Shown here: one piece after another, positions 19,067 to 29,652 of the stretch
How positions within the stretch are numbered: position 1 is the first letter of the stretch
How the letters are laid out: each line of letters starts with the position of its first letter
From: Balamuthia mandrillaris
Taxonomy: Eukaryota > Discosea > Longamoebia > Balamuthiidae
Direction of reading: 5' to 3'
NCBI GenBank assembly: GCA_031835245.1
Contig: JAVKOQ010000507.1
Coordinates: 1 to 31,844 of the forward strand
DNA: 31,844 nt
The notes under the pieces: generated by a model
Databases searched by the model: none
What the model was told of the DNA's origin: nothing
What the model saw: only the letters and a program-made list of their open reading frames with translations
Program-made: the position numbers and the translations under genes

Positions 19067-19930
19067 ATGATGCCCGCACTGGCAACTGTAATCTCGTGGC
19101 TCTGCACGCCACTCACGGTGGGACTCTATTACAGTCCTATGTATGTCATGATACGTTCTTGTTGGGTTTTACCACCGTTTTCGTTCCATTCATGCTTTGC
19201 TTGAAACCCTAGGTCAACCGTGGAGAAGGTGAAACATGAAGGCTCAACAGGAGGAAGGCCCGCTTTGCCTTTTGTATCCATGCTTGTCAATTGCCTTCTA
19301 TGGGGGCACTACGGCTTCCTTCTCTGGAACTACACCTTGCTGGTCACCAACGGCATCGGGGCTGGTTTTGCCCTTTACTATCTGTCAGTGTTCTGGAAAG
19401 TAATGCAGGGACAGGAAAAGGTTTTCTTCTTTGCTTTCTTCTTCCTCTGCTTTCTTCTCATATGGAACCATGTTGTTAGGCTTCCATGCAGAAGCAGTTG
19501 GCGATTGCGTTTGGTTTCCTTGCTTGCGTTCTTTTGTTTGTTACATTTATCTCCCCTGATGGTCGACTTCACTTGGGGATGATCGCCAGCGCTGTCACAG
19601 TCTTCATGTTTGCCAGCCCGTTGAGCACGATGGTATGCCACCACGACGCAACGCCTTTCATTCAAACATAACCTTACATTTTTTTTTTGCTTCTTTCTTT
19701 TTCAGGTTACGGTGATTGCCACGAAGAGCACGGATACTCTGTCCTTTCCTCTGTCGTTCATGACGGTCGTGGTGACCACGCTATGGGCCATGTACGGCTT
19801 TCTGTTGGGCGACTCCTTCATTCTACTTTCAAACTCCCTCGGCTTGTTCCTGGGTGCCATCCAGCTCTCCCTCTTCCTCGTCTACCCACAAAAGACCCTC
19901 CCCGTCACTTCACATCCACAGAGTGTGTAA
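19067..19930 (+). CDS. SWEET (MtN3/saliva) sugar transporter
   Basis: A seven-helix membrane uniporter of the SWEET family, which moves sugars down their gradient. Four exons: 19067-19140, 19213-19420, 19492-19632, 19706-19930; all phases agree and give 215 aa. The first MtN3 unit reads VISWLCTPLTVGLYYSPMST, then LPFVSMLVNCLLWGHYGFLL with the conserved N-C-x-x-W, and LLVTNGIGAGFALYYLSVFW. A single linker helix (QLAIAFGFLACVLLFVTF) leads to the second unit: ASAVTVFMFASPLSTM, then FPLSFMTVVVTTLWAMYGFL and LLSNSLGLFLGAIQLSLFLV. The SP motif is present in both halves. The cytosolic tail is short (KTLPVTSHPQSV). Only 91 bp separates its stop from the XRCC1 start on the same strand. Sugar type and membrane cannot be told. 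Confidence 0.95.
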
Positions 19931-20021
19931 ACAAAAAAAAAAAAAAACGGCCGAAATTTTTCTAGGAAAAAGAAAAAACCAGGAAAGAAAGGAAGAGTAA
20001 CGGAGAGGAACGGGTGGCGCA

Positions 20022-22295
20022 ATGTTTCGTGTTGTTTCTTGTACTTCGGAGGCCGTGTTGCATCCAGCACGTAACTTGACTGCTGCCTCTGAGAATGCAG
20101 TGTGGCAAACAAGTGATCTCTTTATCTATGTTTTTTTTTTCCCCGCAAAATCTGATTGAGCCGTGCAATCATGTACAGATGGACCACAAAAGAAGGCGGT
20201 GGTTGTTATTGAGTTTGTGGGTGGGCCAATACAAATCCATCGCATTTCCTTTGGCAATGCTGGCTCGGCGTTCGTGGAGATACTGGTAGGTCGCAAAAAC
20301 ATGGAGAGGACTACGTAGTGTTGCTTCCTATCACAAGGTTTGACGACTGCCACTTCTTTTTTTCTTCTTGTTTTCGCCTGACCCTTTCGAACGCTTCTTT
20401 GTCCTTCAATGAAGTTGTATGACTTTCACCGAGTCCAAGGCCGGGTCAAAAGAGGCTCGAGTGCGCACCTTTTCATTTTCGGTACGCGACCGCTTGAAGC
20501 AAAACGTTGCTGAAGAGGAATGGGAGCAGATGAGAGTGAGTATCACAGAACCAACCTCTTTTTTTATTGTGCATTCAGAAGAGTCTAAGTTTGTTACCCT
20601 CATCTTTCTTCTTTTCGTTTGTCTTCTTTCTCTTCTTCTTACTGCACAAACAGATAGTATGCACTCATCCTTTCTGTAATGTATCTCCTACAAGCACTTC
20701 GCTTCCTATTGGAGTACGTAAGTCCGTCCTTTTTGCATTTTTTACCGCACTGATGAACGTTTTCCTTTGTCAGTTATCATTTCTAAGGATCAACTCAGAC
20801 CCACCTCCGAGCGATGTACTATTTCACTTTATCTCTGGAACTGTTATACACAAGCACTGACTCCATCTTTATCCTTCAGGATAAACGAAACCAAGCGAGC
20901 GCGAGCAGCACGTCCACAAGTACTCCAGTTTCGAACGCAGCAACGAGCTCTTTAACCTCAAAGAACAAAACATCTCAACCTAGCACGTCATCACTTGAAA
21001 GAGAGAAGGAGAAGCAGAAAGAAACAAAGCACGAAGAGGAGGAAATTCCCTGCATACCATACCACAAAATCTTGAGTGGTGTTACTTTCGTCATTTCAGG
21101 CATGGTCAATCCTGAGCGAACCAACTTGCGGGATCAAGCCACTTCCATGGGTGCAAGGTACCAACCAGAATGGTAAGTATGTTTTCTTTTTTGAGTTCAT
21201 GTGCTTTGGGGTAATTTGTTGCATTCATAATAGGAGCAACAAGGCAACGCATCTCATATGCCCATTTCCCAACACTCCAAAGTATAAGGAGGTGGAGAAG
21301 AAAGGAGGTACAATTGTCGTTCCGGCATGGATTGAGGACTGTCATGCCCAAAAGCGGCGGCTACCTGTAGATACATATGTTTTAGGCGATAAGCCGCCTA
21401 CAAGCATGTACGAAGAGGAAGAATCAACACCATATGCAGGTACAAAATTTTGTTTGACATAATCCCTGAGCTTTTACTAAGACAAAGTACAAAGGCAAAA
21501 GCCATGAAGGAACCATTACCAAAAAGAGTACAGCAAATGATTCCTCATCATCAGACACAGAAGACATGTCCGAACCACAGTTTGGTCCTAGTTCAGTTCC
21601 GAAACCACCGATACAAACAACACCCGCCAAAGAAGATTCTTCTTCAGACACAGAAGAAATGCCTGAGGTAGATGCCATTTCATTAACATCGAAAACAAAT
21701 GCCATAAAAGAGCCACAGGAACAAGAGCAAGATGATAGACACAAGTCCGATGATGAAGCTACAAATGAAATGGAACTTGTGGACGAAAACCTATTGGTGG
21801 ATACACAAGAAATCGATGCTGAACCAGTCAACGACGATGATCGGTTTCTTCAAGACACACAAGAGTTGGAATATAGTGACGAAGAGTCGGAGATCACAGA
21901 CGAACGGAAAGGAAAGGAATGTAAGTCTTTCTCTACCTCCCCCCCACCCCCACAAAGTTTGACAGGTCTTGTCTCTTTCAGATGCCATTAATGCACTGCC
22001 CAATTTCATGGAGAATGTGCTGGTATTTTTCTTTGGAAAGGCGCTATCAGAGGAAGCAAAGAAAAAAGCTGCTAGGTACATCGTCGCCTACGGTGGTATC
22101 ATCCATGATTACTTCTACGATACCATCACCCACATTGTGGTCGCTAACAATCAGCCTTGGGAGAAAGAGTTTGATACTGCACTCTCCCGCAACTCTTCTC
22201 TTCGCATCGTAACCACCGACTGGATAGAAGAATGTCGCCACCAACAAAAGTTAGTCCCTACGAAACCTTTTCTTCTGCCCAAGCGAAGGACATAA
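20022..22295 (+). CDS. XRCC1: XRCC1 single-strand-break repair scaffold, one-base break
   Basis: Scaffold for base-excision and single-strand-break repair. Nine exons: 20022-20112, 20179-20337, 20415-20535, 20654-20713, 20774-20815, 20880-21172, 21234-21439, 21495-21920, 21982-22295. The NTD starts MFRVVSCTSEAVLH and continues GNAGSAFVEILVG, EDYVVLLPITS, ESKAGSKEARVRTF, then (after splicing) IVCTHPF and GLSFLRINSD. BRCT1 is ILSGVTFVISGMVNPERTNL to WIEDC; BRCT2 runs from LPNFMENVLVFFFGK to VTTDWIEECR. The reading frame breaks once, at the run of five A at 20295-20299 in exon 2. Total coding length is 1712, one base short of a multiple of three, so a single missing base (sequencing or assembly error, or a real allele) explains it. 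The linker has two SSSDTE(D/E)M sites. The short intron 7 (21440-21494) has TACTAAG as possible branch site; its acceptor is the least certain. Confidence 0.93.
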
Positions 22296-22350
22296 GTAGC
22301 ACCAACAAGGATCAGAGGTTATTCACTTTTTTCTTCTTTTTTCTTCTTAT

Positions 22351-22589
22351 TCATTGGGGTTTTTTTACAGGTTGCTTCATTGGCGTACATTCCACTTGGC
22401 CTAGTTCGAATATTTCTTCGTCGACACCAAACGCTAGCTCTTCAAAGGACCGAAACACGAACCCATTCTCATCCTCATAGCCTAGCTGTGCTGGCTTGCC
22501 TGTATCCACATCCACATGATATGTAAACCTATTGCGAAGAACGGAGCGAGTTAGTTTCATCCAACCAACAGAAGCAACAAGATAGCACA

Positions 22590-22624
<35 letters not shown>

Positions 22625-23417
22625 CAGCAACCTAACACAAAACAACAAGAGTACGTAAGAGATGACAAGAAAATAATAACAAACAGAAAGACAAGACAGA
22701 AAGAAGAAAGTCACGACGCTCACTTTTTGTGGTTCGTAGCGGAATCGCTGCTAAGAAAGAGGGCATTGACTTGCTGTTCCCAACCAGAGCCACTGCCGAA
22801 CCACTTTTTGGTCTTTTGGCAGTGATGGCGGGTGGTGAAGGAGGGGGAGTACCCCCTCTTCATCCAATCGGGTGGAGGCACTGCCCTTGGTGCATCCATC
22901 CATACACAACGGGGCTGCCCCCATCCGTTCAGAGATTGGGAAAAGAGAAGAAAGACTTTATCCTTGGCAGAAGAAAAACAAACATCAACACGGTAAGAGA
23001 TAAGTGGAGAATGAAGAGGAAAGAGAAGGCAAGAGTACATTGCGCCATATCCAGCTGACCATGACTGGTTGTTTGGTTCGTACGATGGTGTCTGGCGGGA
23101 TGATGTGATGAGGGGGATAAGCCAACATCGTGCTGCAACAACGAGAGCCAATTAGCTTTTGAAAGCACGCTGAAAAAAAAAGCGGGAGGCAGAGAAGGCG
23201 TGTGGCTCACGTACTCCCTCCTCATCATTTGGGCCACGTGGTCGTAGTAAACAACGCTGGTGCCGTCCCAGTCCGGAGCGTGCCCTCGCGCGATGAACGC
23301 CTCTGGCCATACCGGAGAGTCGTCTTCTCCGCCCACGCTCACCACCAACCGTACCACCAAGACCACCAGGGCCCAACCCCAACGTTTCCGTAGGCCACCA
23401 CCAGCCCCCGCCGCCAT
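22351..23417 (-). CDS. Secreted protein, weakly ependymin-like
   Basis: Four exons: 23417-23211, 23155-23039, 22962-22724, 22528-22351; phases agree and give 246 aa. The N-terminus MAAGAGGGLRKRWGWALVVL continues into a hydrophobic stretch, so it is a signal peptide or signal anchor. The mature part begins EDDSPVWPEAFIARG and has WDGTSVVYYDHVAQMMRREY, then a hydrophobic beta-like segment, several Trp (WIWRN, GWGQP, WMKRG, GWEQQ), and VDTGKPAQLGYEDENGFVFR followed by ELGQVEC at the end. The alternation of Y-x-D ... MRR near the start and a strand-rich end with a closing Cys resembles secreted ependymin-related proteins common in amoebae and other protists, but I am not sure. Exon 2 uses a frame chosen by phase. 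Intron 3 carries a CT repeat on the sense strand. It converges on XRCC1 with 55 bp between stop codons. Confidence 0.75.
22593..22620. repeat. (GA)n repeat in intron 3 of the secreted-protein gene
   Basis: Within intron 22723-22529 of the minus-strand gene; CT on the sense strand. Confidence 0.92.
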
Positions 23418-23568
23418 TCTGAACGGACAGCCCTCTCTTTTTGTTGCGTCAAACGACGCTTGTCCTGTCCACAAAATGACGTGCTTTTGTGTTGCATCCC
23501 TAAAGTTGTCGACAAAGAAGAAAGAAGACAACGAAGAAAGGAGTCCCTTTGTTCAAAGTGCTGTTGGC
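23418..23568. promoter_or_regulatory. Compact divergent promoter, secreted protein / INTS10
   Basis: Only 151 bp separates the two start codons. It includes a CRE-half-type TGACGTG at 23477-23483. No TATA box. Confidence 0.5.
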
Positions 23569-26500
23569 ATGAGCGGCCCCTTGCAAGCGGGGCTTCGAGA
23601 AGGTTAGTAAGGAACAGTTATTTCTTCTGTGCAAGACGCATGCAGTGACAAGAATAAAACGAAAATCGCTCTAAAGGAAGCGTGGAGGAAGCGAAAGCAT
23701 GGCTGACTTCCCAGATGCAGGCCCATCCCTCTGATGCAAAGCTTTTGGTATTGTATTTAGTTTATGTGTATCCCGACCACTGTATGTTGTTTTTTTTCCT
23801 GCTTCTCGCTTACGAAAGCGCCAAAGTTTGAGTACCACTTTCTGTGTCTGGCTACTAAGGACTACCCCACTGCTGTCTCTTTGTTAGTTAAACTGTGAGT
23901 AGTTCGCCCTTTTGCTGTTCTTTCTCTTTCTCCTGCACTCTTGTATCTCATTTGGGCCCCTTTCTTTCTGCGCTGTTTCCTCTGCGCACGGTGCATGTTT
24001 ATCCTCGTGCTTGTGTGTTTGTTCCGCTTTCTGCTCTCTGTTGCTGTCTTTTCTATTATCCAGGCTAGAAATAACTTCAAGTGATGGCAACAAAGACACT
24101 GAAGCAAGAACAACACTCTTCTGTTGGACTTTAAAGCTGCTGTTGCCTCAGATAGTTGCCTCTGGTCACATTGAGTTTTTGCCGGCGGATCCAATTCCTC
24201 AACTACCACTTCCAGTTGATGACCTATTTTCTTTCTTGAAGGACCAGGGCCTCAAAGAACGTCTTCTTCTCTCTTGCAGGGATTACTTTGCTGCAAGTTC
24301 CCAGCTGGAGGAAGCTGCTGCCATTCAGCATTATTTGCTGGAAGTCTTTCCTGATAAGCAGCACTCTTGGGTTCGTCTGCTCTTACATTGCATTTCTTTA
24401 AACGCTTCTCTTCTCTTCTCTTCATCGTTCTCCTCTGCTCTGCTCTGCTCTGCTCTGCTCTCCTCTCCTCTGCTCTCCTCTGCTCTCCTCTGCTCTCCTC
24501 TCCTCTGCTCTCCTCTGCTCTCCTCTGCTCTCCTCTCCTCTCCTCTGCTCTCCTCTGCTCTCCTCTCCTCTCCTCTGCTCTCTCCTCTCCTCTGCTCTCC
24601 TCTCCTCTCCTCTCCTCTCCTCTCACTCTCCTCTCCTCTCCTCTCCTCTCCTCTCCCCTCTCCTCTCCCTCTCCTCTCCTCTCCTCTCCACTCTCTCTCT
24701 CCTCTCCACTCTCCTCTCACTCTCCCTCTCCTCTCCTCTCCTCTCCTCTCCTCTCCTCTCCTCTCTCTTTCACTGGCTCACTTTCCTCTCCTTCCTGTAT
24801 CGTAGTGTACGGTTGCTCGGTTTATGTTGCAGTATCTCTGTAAGCAACATGGTTTACAATCGGATAGTTTTGACAGTTGGCAAGACCCTTCTCTATTACC
24901 TTTGTTCAGAACGCCAAGTAAACGGTCACTGTCTCCACATATCATCTTCACGGGTAAGAACAATCTACCTGCATTCTTCCTCAAGCAAAGAAATTTACCA
25001 TTGCTACTCCATAGTGGAGCGGTGTGTTCCAAATCTGCTTGCTGAGCTTTCTTCAGAGGGAACAGAGCCAGTGAAGGAGGACAGAGAGTACTTTTCCAAA
25101 CAGCGGGTAGAGACTAGTATAGTCTTTAGTGCCTACTATCACATACGGAGTGGTAGCTACAAATCTATCTACGAGATGCTTCGCTTTCTGCTGCCTCCCT
25201 TGCCTTTCCAAACATTACCCGCAACTCTTTTTCAATGGTCATCAGTGCTCTTCAGCCTTTCTTCTTCTCCTTTGCCTGAAGAGACAATGGAGCATCTATT
25301 TCTCCCACTGGTGATAATCCTGTTTCATGCTGCATGGGATTATGCTGGCTTTCTCTTTCAACTGGGAGGAAGAACGGAGGGAGCAGGAAGAGAAACAGGA
25401 GGACAGCAGGCAACCAACTTAACCGATGGATCGATGTTGGTCATGCTTCGTGATCCTTCTCAAGAACTTCAACAGCAAGCTCTTTCCGCAAATAGAAAAG
25501 TGCTTCGTCACGAGAGTCTCGTATCGGTGCAACACAATCTACGGATTATTCTGGAGTGCTTGCTTCGCTTGCGGCATCCTGGAGTAGCGTCTCGATTTCA
25601 AAGCTTGTGCGAGTGTTGGAACGTGTCTCGGTGGGTTTGGTTTCAGTTCAGCGTTGCTGACGCATTTCTTTATTCTGTACGTAGGCCCTGTACTCTAATT
25701 TGACCCTTTCCTCCCTCGAGCACTCTTGAATTCTTATTGACTTGTTTTGTGCATACCCAACGATGAAACAGAGAAACTACCAAGATGGGGCACGTGTCTA
25801 TGAAACGCTTCTCTCCAAATCCTATCGCGAGATATGGGAGCAAACCTCTATCTCTTGTAGCGATCTCTCCTTTATCTTTGATGGGCGAGCGGCCTCTCAG
25901 CGCAGACAAGGAGAGCTGTACAGTTTGCGGCTACGATTGCAACGTGGTTGCTGTCTTTTCCACGCCGGCGCAATTGAAGTGAGTCTAGCCCTCTTCTCTC
26001 TTTATCTCTCCCTCGTCCTCTCTCTTTCCTAACCTGTATATCTTCGTTTATTCAGGAAGCAAAGCGCAGTTTGTTGGAAATCCTTGTAGAGCTGCCGCCT
26101 CAAGGACGCACGACCTCAAGGCAAGGCCCACACACTCCCAACAAGAAACGGAAGTTCATGCCAGAAGTATGGTCATCACCGCTATCATCAGAAAACCATT
26201 CCGACAGTAGTTTGGGCATCTACTTCTGGCCTCTTTGTGAGAAGAATCTCTTCTATCACAGCTTGGAGCTGCTCATCCACAGCTACAAAGCCAGCGGACA
26301 GCTAGAAGCCGTTTTGGTGTTGATGCAATTCGAGTGGCCTTACTACCAACAGGCCTGCCAGACCGTCATTCGCGCCATCCACAAGGAGCAGGAGCAACGC
26401 GGCCTCGGCGGCTTTCGATGGAACATGGGTCCCTACCTGCCCTTCCTGGTGAACATGGACATACTGGAAGAGCTGGTGGCAATGTGCCTTCGCTCTGAGA

Positions 26501-26850
26501 TGAGGGACCGCGGAGCTCAGCACCATCCTCATCCCCATTCCCCAACGGAGGCCTTTCAAAGCAGGCAACAGTTGGAGCGGCACATTGTGGCCATTTCGGA
26601 TGAGCATGTGGATCCCGAGGCGGCAGTGCTGGCTTGTCTTGCTCGGTTCTTTCAACAAGCGCTGCGTGCTGCCCTCATTTCTGGGGAACCTGAACCGCAT
26701 CAGCAACCGCAACAGCCTCAACTACCCCAACGACCAGCACCACCACGGCACTCTCAACTGCAGCAACAGCTACAACCACAACCAATGCAACAACAGGGTT
26801 CTCACGCGCGCCGCTCTGATGCGGCTTCCCCCTCCTCTTCTTCTTTCTAA
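23569..26850 (+). CDS. INTS10: Integrator complex subunit 10
   Basis: Subunit of Integrator, which binds RNA polymerase II and cuts nascent snRNA and other transcripts. Eight exons: 23569-23602, 23677-23781, 23819-23894, 24064-24370, 24806-24953, 25015-25676, 25772-25978, 26056-26850; all phases agree and give 777 aa (human about 710). Landmarks against human: EEAKAWLTSQMQAHPSDAKL (human AAKAWLITARSLYPADFN), YLLEVFPDKQHSW, then CECWNVSRWVWFQF ... FLYSRNYQDGA, and the strong C-terminal match VLVLMQFEWPYYQQACQTVI, LVNMDILEELVAM and AVLACLARFFQQAL. The last about 75 residues are Gln/Pro-rich (HQQPQQPQLPQRP) and appear lineage-specific. Intron 4 (24371-24805, 435 bp) is mostly a degenerate CTCTCC/CTCTGC tandem repeat. 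AATAAA lies 40 bp after the stop. Sequence outside the conserved blocks is divergent. Confidence 0.88.
24429..24769. repeat. Degenerate (TCCTC/TGCTC)n tandem repeat in INTS10 intron 4
   Basis: About 340 bp built from the 5-mers CTCTC, CTCTG and variants. The first half mixes TGCTC and TCCTC units; the second half is almost pure TCCTC with CACTC breaks. It is wholly pyrimidine apart from the G and A, on the sense strand of INTS10, and spans most of the 435 bp intron. It yields long but meaningless Ser/Leu-rich and Arg/Glu-rich open frames. Confidence 0.95.
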
Positions 26851-26889
26851 GGCCAGCACTAGCGTGCGTTCTTCTTTGGAGTGTCGACA

Positions 26890-26895
26890 AATAAA
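26890..26895 (+). terminator. Poly(A) hexamer AATAAA of INTS10
   Basis: GACAAATAAACAAC, 40 bp after the INTS10 TAA stop. Confidence 0.65.
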
Positions 26896-27084
26896 CAACG
26901 GGGTGATAATTGAGTAATTTGGGTGGAATAATTATTCCCAACAAATAAAAAATAAAAAGTGAAAGCAACGAGAGGAGAGGAGAGGAGGTAACGGAGAACA
27001 GCCAACAGGAGAAGGAGGAGAAGGAGTTGTGCGAGTAATACTCTTTGTGAGGAGGTGGTTTGTTTGTGCAGCAGAAAGAGCAAG

Positions 27085-27489
27085 ATGAAGAAGCAGGGCA
27101 AGCATAAGAAAGTGAAAAAAGTAAAGCAGAAATGGGTGCCAGCGTGGCTCCAAAAGAACGCCAAGAGCCCCAACGCCTTTCACCAGACCAGCGAAGAGCT
27201 GCCTCCAATCATCCTGGACTGTCTTCACTTTTTGGAGTCTCACCATGGTTCGTGCTTTGTTCTCTACTTTTTTCTGTTTCTTCCACGTTACTAACGGATG
27301 TCCTTTTTTTTAAAAAAAAAAGCGGAACAGTCAGAAGGCTTGTTCCGGATTAGTGGAGATTTTAATCTAACGAATCGTGTGTACAAGTTATATGAAAAAG
27401 GTTCTCACTTCTTCTCTTTTTTTTGCTTCTTTGCGTTCGTTAGCTTATAAAGTTTTTTCTCTCTCCTTTTCTCTCTCTCTCTCTCTCCT

Positions 27490-27534
<45 letters not shown>

Positions 27535-29438
27535 CTCCCTCTCTCTCTCTCTCGTCGTGGTCAAGGCAAAACGGTTGACCTCGAAAAAGAAGTGGGTGAC
27601 AAGGAACATGTTGTTGCTGGTATTTTGAAGAAGTATATTCGAGGTACAGCCCTTTTTTTTTTTGTTATCTTCACTCATTATTTACCTGCACACACACAAC
27701 AGAACTTCCTATCCCACTTCTTACATTTGAGTACTATAACTGTTTCATGGCTGTCATGGGTAACCTTCTCCTTCTTGAGTCGCGCTTTCTTATCATTGTT
27801 CTCGTTGTTGTCCTTCTGTCATTTTATTTTTCCTTTCTTCTTTTTGTGCTCCTTTTCTTTCTTTCTTTATTACTTATCTTTTTCTGCGTTCAAAAAAAAA
27901 GATATCGAAAATGAGAAAGAACGAATCGATCCCATTCGCACAGCGGTAAACCTGCTGCCTCCAGCCAACAAGAAAACGTTGACGATGCTGCTAGCCTTTC
28001 TCAAGAAGGTCTCCCAAAACTCGGCAGTGAACAAAATGACAACGGAAAATCTGGCTCTCGTGTTCTCTCCTTCCATTCTACGACCACCCGGTGACTCCGA
28101 GGATGTTCTTTCAGCAACGCTGATGATGGGTGGCAAAGCCGCTGCCTTGGTAAGTTTGCTTATTGATCGCTATGAGGACTTGTTCTTGGTTAGTATGCTT
28201 TCTGTACCTGCTTCTCTTTGCAATTAATATTAACTTTAAAAAAATACAGAAAAAGATTACTATGGAAGGCTCGATGCGAGTTCTCAGGAAAAACACACAG
28301 GCTCATCAGAGATTCTACGCCACGTTGAAGGAAGGAACAAAGCATCTTACTACCACTTTAAGGAAAGAGAAAGAAGTGCTGAAGATGCTGAAAGAAGGAA
28401 AGGACATCGATGAAGTTGCTAATGCTGTTGAAGCCACAACGACGGACGATACCACAGATGAGGAGGCGAGCGAGAACGATGTAACACTAGTGGCCAACAA
28501 CATGAAGAAAAAGAAGATTCAATCTAGGGCAACTTCCCAACTACTTAATCCTACTTTCTTTCAACCAAAAGCAGGAGAATCCCACATTTCTCCTGAGATA
28601 GGTATCTTTCCCTCCCTCCCTCCCTCCCTCCCTCCCTCTCTTCATTTTTTTTAAACAAAATGAATGGAAGTTTGAAACCGTAAGACTAACGAAATACCTT
28701 GTTCTTAATCCAGAGAGAAAAGGGCCGACCACGACTCGATTCGACAGTTTACCATTACCAAGGCGCCACACAACACCACCAAGCGTCATGCAATTGCTTT
28801 CTACTTCAGAAGCTGCCAACGCCACCTCAGCACAGCCACGCCCTCTCTACTCTTCTGCCTCATCGCCATCTTTGGCTGTGGGACAGTTAACAGGACAGGT
28901 TCTTTCTTCTCCTCCTGCTCTTAGACACTCCGCACCAGAAACTACCGAAAGCCGTGTATCGGGGTCGATGAGCACGAAAGAAAATGAAACGGAAGAGACT
29001 AAAGAAAATAAGGAAGATGTGAAACAAGAAGAGGAGGCAGAAAAGGAAGAAGTGGAGGAAGAGATAGACCCGGAGGAAGAACAAAGACAAAAAGAAGAGA
29101 AGGAAAGACAGCGATTAATAAGACAGAGATTGGCAGAAACAGAATGGACGAGTGACGAAAGTGAAAGTGAGACGGAAGAAGGAGAATCCAAAAAACAAGC
29201 AAAGAATGACTCAAGCGATGAGGATGAGGAGGAGACTAGTTCAGAAGAGGAGTCCTGGTCAGAAGACGACTCCGACGAGGAAGCATGGATGCGCAACATA
29301 TCTAGCGGAAGCCTCGCTGATATTGAGCAACTCATCAACAGCAAGCGGAGATCCAACGCCAAGAAGCTGCGAGAGCAACGGATCGCTAATGCTATGGCCA
29401 TCTTGAAGCCTAAAACCAAGAAGACCTCTTCTTCTTAA
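27085..29438 (+). CDS. RhoGAP-domain protein
   Basis: GTPase-activating protein for Rho-family GTPases. Seven exons: 27085-27247, 27323-27400, 27566-27643, 27703-27759, 27902-28188, 28250-28601, 28714-29438; four successive phase 1 introns, one phase 0 and a further phase 1 all agree and give 579 aa. The RhoGAP domain covers about residues 40-225: PPIILDCLHFLESHH, GLFRISGDFN with the catalytic Arg finger, HVVAGILKKYIRELPIPLL, FLKKVSQNSAVNKMTTENLA then LVFSPSILRP with the conserved Asn and Pro, and ALVSLLIDRYEDLF. The N-terminus is a short Lys-rich segment. The C-terminal half is predicted helical with a Lys/Glu coiled coil, a long acidic stretch (SDESESETEEGES) and a final helix with REQRIANAMAILKPK. 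A perfect GTAAGT lies inside coding exon 5 at 28150-28155 and could be used as a cryptic donor. AATAAA is 48 bp after the stop. Confidence 0.93.
27459..27553. repeat. (CT)n repeat in RhoGAP intron 2
   Basis: About 95 bp of CT with short TTT breaks in intron 27401-27565. It sits just before the acceptor on the sense strand, so it can act as the polypyrimidine tract. Confidence 0.95.
28610..28637. repeat. (CCCT)n repeat in RhoGAP intron 6
   Basis: About seven CCCT units shortly after the GTATCT donor of intron 28602-28713; pyrimidine on the sense strand. Confidence 0.9.
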
Positions 29439-29486
29439 TTCTATCTTTGCCCTTCCGCCGTTGTTTTTAAACTCATTGTATTATAG

Positions 29487-29492
29487 AATAAA
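29487..29492 (+). terminator. Poly(A) hexamer AATAAA of RhoGAP gene
   Basis: TAGAATAAATCATG, 48 bp after the RhoGAP TAA stop and just upstream of the CT repeat. Confidence 0.65.
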
Positions 29493-29503
29493 TCATGTAG
29501 CAC

Positions 29504-29541
<38 letters not shown>

Positions 29542-29652
29542 CGTCAGGTAAGTGTACGAAAAAAACGAAGGAATAGGAGGCTTGGTTGCGAGGTTAAAAA
29601 GTAAAACCTTGTTATGACTGCAAACAACTTAAATAATGTGGTGGGATGAGGT

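Noticed and set aside
20095-20289. Small ORF MQCGKQVISL... before XRCC1 exon 2
   Set aside because: It overlaps XRCC1 exons 1 and 2 in a different frame; the XRCC1 frames match the family and splice in phase.
21440-21470. 31 bp intron in XRCC1
   Set aside because: An AG at 21470 would also keep frame, but all other introns here are about 55 bp or more; the 55 bp version with a TACTAAG branch-like site is preferred.
24429-24769. CRISPR-like or satellite array
   Set aside because: Units are 5 bp with no spacers; it is a simple tandem repeat.
24252-24843. Long Ser/Leu-rich and Arg/Glu/Gly-rich ORFs over the INTS10 repeat intron
   Set aside because: A pentamer repeat without stop codons gives open frames on both strands. 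The flanking exons join in phase 0 when the block is removed as an intron.
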